NCBI GenBank assembly: GCA_027019885.1
Contig: JALUWC010000512.1
Span: forward strand, 1 to 6,407
Direction: 5' to 3'
Source of the DNA: Geoglobus sp.
Lineage (GTDB): Archaea; Halobacteriota; Archaeoglobi; Archaeoglobales; Archaeoglobaceae
Length of the DNA stretch: 6,407 nucleotides
The notes beneath the pieces are model-generated. The model had not been told where the DNA came from, did no database searches, and was given only the letters and a program-made list of their open reading frames with translations. Made by a program: the position numbers and the translations under genes. How positions within the stretch are numbered: position 1 is the first letter of the stretch; the number at the start of each line of letters is the position of its first letter. Below, piece by piece: positions 1 through 4,216 of this stretch.

Positions 1-28
1 AAAGTGTTCACCAAAAAGTGAACACTTT
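1..28. promoter_or_regulatory. Perfect palindromic operator, copy 1
   Basis: AAAGTGTTCAC, six spacer bases (CAAAAA), then GTGAACACTTT form a perfect 11-bp inverted repeat. It ends 7 bp before the TATA box, where archaeal activators commonly bind and where a repressor could block TFB. The bases just before the TATA box (CGCTGG) are not the usual purine-rich BRE, which would fit a promoter that needs an activator. The two-fold symmetry suggests a dimeric helix-turn-helix regulator, whose gene is not in the window. Confidence 0.7.
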
Positions 29-35
29 CGCTGGT

Positions 36-43
36 TTTATATA
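36..43 (+). promoter_or_regulatory. TATA box of cassette 1
   Basis: TTTATATA is a near-consensus archaeal TATA box. With usual spacing, transcription would start at about 62-68, just before or at the G-run of the leader, giving a 5' leader of roughly 45-50 nt. The 30 bp around it are identical in the other two headers. Confidence 0.8.
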
Positions 44-66
44 GCAGCAGCTTCTAAACAACGGAA

Positions 67-106
67 AGGGGGAGTACCTCCTCGGAAAGAAAAAAAGAGG
101 AGGTGA
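67..106 (+). promoter_or_regulatory. Leader with two exclusive hairpins controlling the SD, copy 1
   Basis: CCTCCTC (77-83) can pair with GAGGAGG (97-103) across a 13-nt purine loop, extended by A76-U104 and U75-G105. This buries the SD AGGAGGTGA (98-106). The same CCTCCT can instead pair with AGGGGG (67-72) around the loop AGTA (73-76), with one G-U pair, leaving the SD free. Both folds were found by eye; energies were not computed. The predicted transcript starts about where the first hairpin begins. The SD is 5 nt from the ATG at 112. Confidence 0.6.
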
Positions 107-111
107 AGAGA

Positions 112-1245
112 ATGAAAGGAAGCTGGTTTAAGGTAGAAATACCTGCGCTAGTAGTTGTAGCGTTGGTGGCTGGAAGTGTGTTTGCCAGTGCAGAGAGGAC
201 CGGACCAACTCCCATTGTGGTAGCGAAGGATTTAGCGGAGGACAGTATTCAAAATAACTCCAAAATGCCAATTCCTCAGGAGGTGATTGCCCATCGAGCA
301 AGAGAAGACAGAGAAATAGAACGTCAGAAAAACAGTAATGAGTACAGAAAAATCTGGGAAAAAGAGACCAAGCGAAAATTACTTCACCATGGAGAGAGTG
401 TTGACAGAGAATATGAGCAGATACTTCAGACACTAAGAGAAAAAGGTATAATAACTGAGTTTTTCAGAGAACTAGAAACTGCGATCAGAACCACAGGCAA
501 GAAGATCGACAGAGTTGAATTTGCAAGAGAATTTTTGAAAAGAAAAGGCGTGAGCAGTAATGCAAGTACCGAACAGGCACCATCTGCCATATCTACCCTA
601 TCTATTACACCTACAGCGACTTCTTGCACCGATATGGGGGCAGGAAACCCAAATAAATACGGAAGAGACCGCATTTATTATGATCCCTTGGGAGAAGAAG
701 CGTACGTTGATGTAAGAGACCGACTAAGATTCTACCTAACAGATGCCACGTACATCGGTCTTGGTGAGTGGGTCCATCTCTACAATGGCACTGTGATAGA
801 CTTCACATGGAGGGGATACTACGAACCAGAGAGCGAGGTTAACTGGATACTTCAGTACTTAGAGGACAATTACGGAATAACTTCGGACGAGGTAGAGCTA
901 ATCCACATGAAGTACTTCATCAACGCCAATGTATATGACATGAAGCATCTAGACGACAACGAGTGGGTATGGCTAGGGGACAAAGTGGTGGAGCTGTGGA
1001 GCGAGGCAAATTACTATCCGAATAACCCACCCGGAGAGGAATGGGATAACTACGGCTATCCAGACGAATATCAGGGGGGTGTTAATATCATAGAGAGCAA
1101 CGGCTATACAGATACCAGTGCAGGTTTCTCTTACCACAACCCATACCCGGAGTGCACCTACAGACACTTCGGCACTGGCTCTGAGACCGGCATTGAGCTG
1201 ACGATTTACTCCAACCCGTGGCATCAGGAGGCAATTGTTCGGTGA
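112..1245 (+). CDS. Secreted protein of unknown function, cassette 1
   Basis: A 377-residue exported protein that I do not recognise. The start is the ATG at 112, placed correctly behind AGGAGGTGA; an in-frame GTG at 103 lies inside the SD. A Sec-type signal peptide covers residues 1-25 (basic start, PAL at 11-13, hydrophobic core, GSVFA end), closely matching those of the genes at 2673 and 4217. Residues about 55-147 are highly charged and helix-prone (many E, R, K), possibly a coiled coil or propeptide. A Ser/Thr/Ala-rich linker spans 148-171. The C-terminal domain, 172-377, is rich in Tyr, Trp, Asp and Glu and contains NYGITSDEVELIH (253-265). Its two cysteines, C172 and C348, bracket most of this domain and could form a disulfide outside the cell. 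There is no transmembrane segment after the signal peptide, so it is probably released. A lipoprotein propeller gene follows at 1289. Function unknown. Confidence 0.9.
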   Translation: MKGSWFKVEIPALVVVALVAGSVFASAERTGPTPIVVAKDLAEDSIQNNSKMPIPQEVIAHRAREDREIERQKNSNEYRKIWEKETKRKLLHHGESVDREYEQILQTLREKGIITEFFRELETAIRTTGKKIDRVEFAREFLKRKGVSSNASTEQAPSAISTLSITPTATSCTDMGAGNPNKYGRDRIYYDPLGEEAYVDVRDRLRFYLTDATYIGLGEWVHLYNGTVIDFTWRGYYEPESEVNWILQYLEDNYGITSDEVELIHMKYFINANVYDMKHLDDNEWVWLGDKVVELWSEANYYPNNPPGEEWDNYGYPDEYQGGVNIIESNGYTDTSAGFSYHNPYPECTYRHFGTGSETGIELTIYSNPWHQEAIVR

Positions 1246-1253
1246 AAAAACAC

Positions 1254-1261
1254 TTTTATAC
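1254..1261 (+). promoter_or_regulatory. Possible TATA box for the lipoprotein gene at 1289
   Basis: TTTTATAC follows the A-rich stretch GAAAAAACAC, a plausible BRE. The expected transcription start, near 1282, is only about 7 nt before the ATG at 1289, so the mRNA would be nearly leaderless, consistent with the lack of a clear SD. Read-through from cassette 1 is an alternative. Confidence 0.4.
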
Positions 1262-1280
1262 TCTCTTCTTTTATTTTTTA
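1261..1280 (+). terminator. Oligo-T tract after the cassette 1 secreted gene
   Basis: A pyrimidine/T-rich stretch ending in TTATTTTTTA begins 16 bp after the stop codon. Archaeal RNA polymerase commonly terminates at such T-runs without a hairpin, so it may end or attenuate the transcript. It overlaps the initiation region of the next gene, so its role is uncertain. Confidence 0.45.
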
Positions 1281-1290
1281 GTGGTAGCAT
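1271..1290 (+). repeat. 3' module repeat, copy A
   Basis: TTATTTTTTAGTGGTAGCAT matches 18 of 20 bases at 5521-5540. Both copies lie between a header-bearing secreted gene and the following anchored-protein gene. The non-T half (AGTGnTAGCAT) makes it more than a low-complexity match. Confidence 0.55.
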
Positions 1291-2518
1291 GAACACATAC
1301 AGCATCACCGGCTTAGCAGTTTTTATAGCCTTCTCAGCAGGCTGTATATATCTAAGCGGCGGTGAAAGTGCACAAAAACAAGATTTTTTCAATGAAATCC
1401 CGGAAAACATGGAAGTGCTGGGGGTATATAAGCTTGGAGAGTACGTTAAGCTCCACCCTTCTGACTCCTGCCTGATCGCCTCGCAACAGGGGCGAATTTA
1501 CATGTTCAGCGTTGTCACTGGAAAAATGCTGTGGCAGCGTGAGGTTGAGGGGTTGATAACTCACGTTGCTGCTTCACAGGACTGCGATAAAATTGCCGTC
1601 GGCACTCAGCAAATTCCCGGAGTTTATCTTTTCAACAGAACAGGGGCGCTGGAGTGGAAGTACGAACTTACCGGGAATGTAAACCAGCTGGCGATCTCTG
1701 GGGCGGGCAATTTAATTGCTGTAGGTTTTGGGTACCCTGAAAGTAAAGTTTATCTGTTTGACGCTCATGGGTATTCAGCCCTTAAACATGAGTACAGAAA
1801 AATAGAGACGAGCATTAACTCAATTTCAATTAGCTACTATGGGAGATATGCAGCGGTAGGCACGGGATACAGGTATCCTGCGATAACTTTTTTTGATTCC
1901 AACAAAGCTAAGTGGGAGTATAAGATAAAGCCTGGTGGTGCTCCAGTCTCTGGGGTGTATAAAGTCAGACTCTCTCAGGATGGTGAGCTTGGTGTGGCAA
2001 TCGCAGAAAATAAGGCATTTTTCTTTGATAAAAATGGAATCCTTTATATGCAGGAGGAGGACTCAGATATCAAAGCCATGGATTTTCAAGATAAGTTTGC
2101 TGCTATTGGAACAGTAAGCGGTAGGCTATCTTTTTTCAACAGCACAGGAAGGCTATGGAGCTATAACACAAATCACCCGGTTGACCTGCTAAAAATTTCT
2201 GAAGATGGAGATTTTTTGGTGGCAGTCTCTGGTAAGAATGTACTTATGTTTAAACGAACAGGAGATGTGCGCCGGATAAAAGAGTTTGAAGATGCAGAAG
2301 TTAAAGCGGCGATTTCAGGAGATAATGTACTAATATACGTGAAGAAAGGTTCAGCTGAGAATATATCTCTGGTTAGTGGAAAGGGAGAGATTCTCTGGAG
2401 CTTTATTATTCCGGAGCATCTCGGCGAAGTTAAGCACTACTTGGTTTTGAATCAAACCTGTTTTATTGTAACAAAAAATATGGATACGTTGGTATTTTCC
2501 AGTATTGGCGTTAATTAG
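1289..2518 (+). CDS. Lipoprotein with WD40/PQQ-like beta-propeller
   Basis: A 409-residue protein starting at the ATG at 1289. A TTG at 1235 would add 18 residues and overlap the previous gene, so it is less likely. Residues 1-18 form a signal sequence ending FSAGC, a lipobox-like site with Cys19 as the probable lipid-modified residue. The rest is a run of about eight similar units, each a hydrophobic strand (IAVG or AAIG), then a strand ending YLF or FF, then (N/D)xxGxxxW. Examples are 63-82, 102-123, 143-163, 188-209, 271-290 and 347-370. This pattern is typical of seven- or eight-bladed propellers of the WD40 or PQQ-like kind. No PQQ ligands or enzymatic residues can be assigned, so a binding or scaffolding role outside the membrane is the safest reading. 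It follows the secreted gene at 112 by 43 bp and may be co-transcribed or have its own near-leaderless promoter. The fold call is fairly firm; the ligand is unknown. Confidence 0.85.
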   Translation: MNTYSITGLAVFIAFSAGCIYLSGGESAQKQDFFNEIPENMEVLGVYKLGEYVKLHPSDSCLIASQQGRIYMFSVVTGKMLWQREVEGLITHVAASQDCDKIAVGTQQIPGVYLFNRTGALEWKYELTGNVNQLAISGAGNLIAVGFGYPESKVYLFDAHGYSALKHEYRKIETSINSISISYYGRYAAVGTGYRYPAITFFDSNKAKWEYKIKPGGAPVSGVYKVRLSQDGELGVAIAENKAFFFDKNGILYMQEEDSDIKAMDFQDKFAAIGTVSGRLSFFNSTGRLWSYNTNHPVDLLKISEDGDFLVAVSGKNVLMFKRTGDVRRIKEFEDAEVKAAISGDNVLIYVKKGSAENISLVSGKGEILWSFIIPEHLGEVKHYLVLNQTCFIVTKNMDTLVFSSIGVN

Positions 2519-2525
2519 AGGGAAA

Positions 2526-2530
2526 TTTTT
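2526..2530 (+). terminator. Weak oligo-T tract after the propeller gene
   Basis: TTTTT lies 8 bp after the stop codon, in the 44-bp gap before the second header. It could act as an archaeal intrinsic terminator but is short. A small inverted repeat, CCAA-AG-TTGG, lies just downstream. Confidence 0.3.
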
Positions 2531-2562
2531 CAACCAAAGTTGGCAGTATTTAAGTCTTTCAG

Positions 2563-2588
2563 AAGCGTTCACCATTTAGTGAACACTT
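2563..2588. promoter_or_regulatory. Palindromic operator, copy 2
   Basis: AAGCGTTCAC, six spacer bases (CATTTA), then GTGAACACTT form 10-bp arms with one mismatch (C2566 against A2585). Symmetry, spacer length and distance to the TATA box (8 bp) match the other copies, consistent with the same regulator binding all three. Confidence 0.7.
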
Positions 2589-2596
2589 TCGCTGGT

Positions 2597-2604
2597 TTTA
2601 TATA
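2597..2604 (+). promoter_or_regulatory. TATA box of cassette 2
   Basis: TTTATATA in the same context as the other two headers. The expected transcription start is about 2623-2628, immediately before the GAGGGG element of the leader. Confidence 0.8.
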
Positions 2605-2628
2605 GCAGAAAGTCGCTAAGACTACCGC

Positions 2629-2667
2629 GAGGGGGCGCCTCCTCAAAGAGAGAAAAAGAGGAGGTGA
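2629..2667 (+). promoter_or_regulatory. Leader with two exclusive hairpins controlling the SD, copy 2
   Basis: CCTCCTC (2638-2644) can pair with GAGGAGG (2658-2664) over a 13-nt purine loop, extended by G2637-U2665 and C2636-G2666 to nine pairs, hiding the SD AGGAGGTGA (2659-2667). Alternatively CTCCTC with its preceding C (2639-2644) pairs with GAGGGG (2629-2634) around the loop GCGC, freeing the SD. The upstream arm differs in sequence from copy 1 but keeps the pairing. Confidence 0.6.
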
Positions 2668-2672
2668 AAGGA

Positions 2673-3326
2673 ATGAAAGGAAGGTGGATTAAGGCAGGAA
2701 TTCCGGCGCTACTGGCTGTAGTGCTGGTGGCTGGAGGTGTGTTTGCTGTATCTACAAAGGTGTCGGAAAAGACAATTGCGATACCACTCCCAGAGCACAT
2801 AAAGAAGGTGGAAAATCTGCAATTCGAACTAAAGGACGGGTACGTCAAGAACGGAACAGTATACCTTAAAACTAGAGATGCGTCAGAGATTCAGCCAACC
2901 GCTATACTCGTCGATGCGTTCATAGATATATTTCCTGACAAATACAGCTACAATGTAAACGATTATGGCACAGTTAACATCCATGTCAAGACCTATGCGA
3001 ATCCATTCGGTTTTGCCAGTTACTTCCTTAAGATACCTAATGGAGTCACCTACATTAATGTCTACGACGGACCACAGCCGTCAAACGTATTTTACTTAGA
3101 CTCTGGAGAATGTCAGCCAATCCCCAATTATGGCTTGGTTTGCGGCCCTGCTACTGTGTTATACTGGGGAGTAGTCCACAGCTGGAACTATGAGAAATTC
3201 ATAAAAGTCAAGGTGAAATACACTTCTAGTGGCTCCTTTGCAATGTTTTCCCATGTAACCGAAGAACAGATTCCACTGGGGGTTAAAGCGCAGGACAGTG
3301 ACTCTTTCAGTGTGACTGTGAACTAA
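2673..3326 (+). CDS. Secreted protein of unknown function, predicted beta-rich, cassette 2
   Basis: A 217-residue exported protein that I do not recognise. The start is the ATG at 2673, behind the SD AGGAGGTGA; the in-frame GTG at 2664 is part of the SD. Residues 1-25 are a Sec-type signal peptide (KGRWIKAGIPAL, then a Leu/Val core ending GGVFA), nearly the same as the other two cassette genes. The mature part has alternating hydrophobic and polar stretches typical of beta strands (for example YVKNGTVYLKT, YGTVNIHVKTYA, FIKVKVKYTSSGSFAMF) and ends SFSVTVN, as Ig-like or jelly-roll domains often do. Two close cysteines (in GECQPIPNYGLVCG) could form a disulfide. No anchor or catalytic motif is visible. 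A very AT-rich membrane gene follows 26 bp later. An extracellular binding or structural role is possible but not shown. Confidence 0.88.
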   Translation: MKGRWIKAGIPALLAVVLVAGGVFAVSTKVSEKTIAIPLPEHIKKVENLQFELKDGYVKNGTVYLKTRDASEIQPTAILVDAFIDIFPDKYSYNVNDYGTVNIHVKTYANPFGFASYFLKIPNGVTYINVYDGPQPSNVFYLDSGECQPIPNYGLVCGPATVLYWGVVHSWNYEKFIKVKVKYTSSGSFAMFSHVTEEQIPLGVKAQDSDSFSVTVN

Positions 3327-3334
3327 TTTCCTTT

Positions 3335-3352
3335 ATAATTTTTTATTTTGTT
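3335..3352 (+). terminator. T-rich 3' tract after the cassette 2 secreted gene
   Basis: Begins 8 bp after the stop codon. Its first 15 bases, ATAATTTTTTATTTT, are identical to 5497-5511 at the end of the cassette 3 gene. It fits an archaeal oligo-T terminator. It overlaps a TATA-like TTTATAA (3332-3338) that could serve the next gene. Confidence 0.45.
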
Positions 3353-3622
3353 ATGTTATTTCCATGGCCTATGCTACTGAAAAATAAAATTGAAAAAATG
3401 TTAAATGAAATATTAAATAAGACTATTGTAATTAGCCTGATAATATTGTTTGTGATTTTATTTTTGACTTCAGTCTATAATTATGAAAAATTTTCTCCTT
3501 ATATAAAATATGTTGAAATTTTTGGATATTTATTTCTACTTATATTTATTTTTGCGGTTTTGGCAGTTCTAAGGATAATTATCTATAAAATTGCCAGACT
3601 ATTGGGGGTCTTTATAAAATGA
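3353..3622 (+). CDS. Small two-helix membrane protein, very AT-rich
   Basis: Up to 89 residues, with no family recognised. Two hydrophobic helices lie at about residues 24-42 and 53-78, joined by a short Tyr/Lys-containing loop. The N-terminus is basic and the tail ends VFIK. The start is uncertain: ATG at 3353, 3371 (residue 7) and 3398 (residue 16) are all possible and none has a clear SD. A TATA-like TTTATAA at 3332-3338 would start transcription near 3360, favouring the 3371 start with a very short leader. Bases 3361-3600 are about 23% G+C by hand count, against 55% in a 60-bp sample of the next gene, so the gene is compositionally out of place and may be recently acquired or fast-evolving. 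It precedes the gene at 3643 by 20 bp and is probably co-transcribed with it. The clear helices argue for a real gene. Confidence 0.6.
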   Translation: MLFPWPMLLKNKIEKMLNEILNKTIVISLIILFVILFLTSVYNYEKFSPYIKYVEIFGYLFLLIFIFAVLAVLRIIIYKIARLLGVFIK

Positions 3623-3642
3623 TTTGAAAGTGAGGACAGAAG

Positions 3643-4077
3643 ATGTTACCCAGGAGAATTACAGTGTTGCTCTTGCTCCTGATATGGTGCTACTCACCAG
3701 TATTTCTTCCTGACGACTACTCAGGCTTAACAGGCGAGAAAAAGGAGATAGCGGAGATGGCGATAGAAGGTGCAAAGGCTGAGTGGGAGGTCGTCATCTG
3801 GAGGTATAAGGTAACTGAGGTCGTGAAGAACGGCACGAGGTGGGATGTCTCCCTCACGGGCTACGGCTTCTTCAATATCCCGCTAAAGAAGGTCGAGGTG
3901 ACGGTTGCAGAGGGAAGAGTCTGCGGCGGAAGCTTTAGAAATTACTTTCCCGGCGCTGACCTGATAGCGTGGGCTATGGTGGCTATCTGGCTCCTGAGCA
4001 TTGCTGCATTGCTCTTTGCCCCTATCTACTTGTTATATAGACTGAGGAAGGAACGTGAAAAAGAGGTGAGAAAGTGA
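3643..4077 (+). CDS. Membrane protein with small extracytoplasmic domain
   Basis: A 144-residue protein with a good SD, GTGAGG at 3630-3635, 7 nt before the ATG. Residues 6-22 are a signal anchor after a basic start (MLPRR). Residues 107-133 are a second transmembrane helix followed by a strongly basic tail (RLRKEREKEVRK), probably cytoplasmic. In between, 32-97 form an alpha-helix (EIAEMAIEGAKAEWE) and then amphipathic strands (RYKVTEVVKNGTRWDVSLTG, KKVEVTVAEGRV). This helix-then-sheet pattern resembles PepSY or cystatin-like domains, which is a structural guess. By topology the domain should face outside. It is the last gene before the third header, and may respond to or hold a secreted cassette product, but nothing in the sequence proves this. 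Confidence 0.8.
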   Translation: MLPRRITVLLLLLIWCYSPVFLPDDYSGLTGEKKEIAEMAIEGAKAEWEVVIWRYKVTEVVKNGTRWDVSLTGYGFFNIPLKKVEVTVAEGRVCGGSFRNYFPGADLIAWAMVAIWLLSIAALLFAPIYLLYRLRKEREKEVRK

Positions 4078-4103
4078 GAGTAAAAATCAATATTTAAAAC
4101 TTA

Positions 4104-4135
4104 CGAAAGCGTTCACCATTTAGTGAACACTTTCG
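4104..4135. promoter_or_regulatory. Palindromic operator, copy 3
   Basis: CGAAAGCGTTCAC, six spacer bases (CATTTA), then GTGAACACTTTCG form 13-bp arms with one mismatch (C4110 against A4129). This is the longest arm pair of the three copies. It ends 5 bp before the TATA box. Same interpretation as the other operators: a probable site for a dimeric regulator. Confidence 0.7.
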
Positions 4136-4140
4136 CTGGT

Positions 4141-4148
4141 TTTATATA
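4141..4148 (+). promoter_or_regulatory. TATA box of cassette 3
   Basis: TTTATATA in the core shared by all three headers. The expected transcription start is about 4167-4172, just before the GAGGGGG element of the leader. Confidence 0.8.
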
Positions 4149-4172
4149 GCAGCTGCTTCTAAACAACGGAAA

Positions 4173-4211
4173 GAGGGGGCGGCCTCCTCAAAGAGAAAAA
4201 GAGGAGGTGAT
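4173..4211 (+). promoter_or_regulatory. Leader with two exclusive hairpins controlling the SD, copy 3
   Basis: CCTCCTC (4183-4189) can pair with GAGGAGG (4201-4207) over an 11-nt purine loop, extended by G4182-U4208, burying AGGAGGTGAT (4202-4211), a ten-base match to the archaeal 16S tail. It can instead pair with GAGGGGG (4173-4179) around the loop CGG: seven pairs, one of them G-U. This is the strongest upstream alternative of the three. The ATG at 4217 is 5 nt past the SD. Confidence 0.6.
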
Positions 4212-4216
4212 GTTGG

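Larger units (their letters stand above)
1..186 (+). repeat. Cassette header, copy 1 (operator, promoter, leader, signal peptide)
   Basis: First of three direct copies of a composite header; the others start near 2563 and 4104. It runs from a palindrome at the first base of the window through a TATA box and purine-rich leader to codon 25 of the gene at 112. Bases 17-47 are identical to 2578-2608 and 4122-4152. The stretch after the TATA box (about 47-72) closely matches copy 3 but not copy 2. Similarity fades after the signal-peptide codons. Because the window starts inside the palindrome, sequence further left cannot be judged. Confidence 0.85.
2563..2747 (+). repeat. Cassette header, copy 2 (operator, promoter, leader, signal peptide)
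   Basis: Second copy. Bases 2563-2608 are identical to 4107-4152 over 46 bp, and 2578-2608 also match 17-47 of copy 1. The sequence between the TATA box and the G-run (about 2609-2628) differs from the other two copies, yet the pairing elements of the leader are kept. The repeat continues through the first 25 codons of the gene at 2673. Confidence 0.85.

Noticed and set aside
1..28. Palindrome as terminal inverted repeat of an insertion sequence
   Set aside because: No transposase and no outward-facing partner repeat; all three copies are in the same orientation and fixed relative to the TATA box.
1235..1288. TTG start adding 18 residues to the propeller lipoprotein
   Set aside because: It would overlap the end of the preceding gene and put two hydrophobic stretches before the lipobox. 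The ATG at 1289 gives a normal lipoprotein signal length.
973..1410. Minus-strand open frames (including 973-1410, 2576-2848, 4720-4986, 5090-5326)
   Set aside because: All lie opposite well-supported + strand genes, have low-complexity or cysteine-odd products and lack promoters or ribosome sites.
2563..2588. Palindrome as a hairpin terminator of the upstream gene
   Set aside because: No T-run follows the second arm closely, and archaeal termination rarely uses hairpins. The fixed position before the TATA box in all copies favours an operator.
1..4135. Three spaced palindromic repeats as a CRISPR array or integron-like attachment sites
   Set aside because: Spacing is over 1.5 kb with whole genes between them, and the repeat extends into a TATA box, SD and coding sequence. 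There are no short spacers and no integrase or cas genes. A promoter element explains them better.
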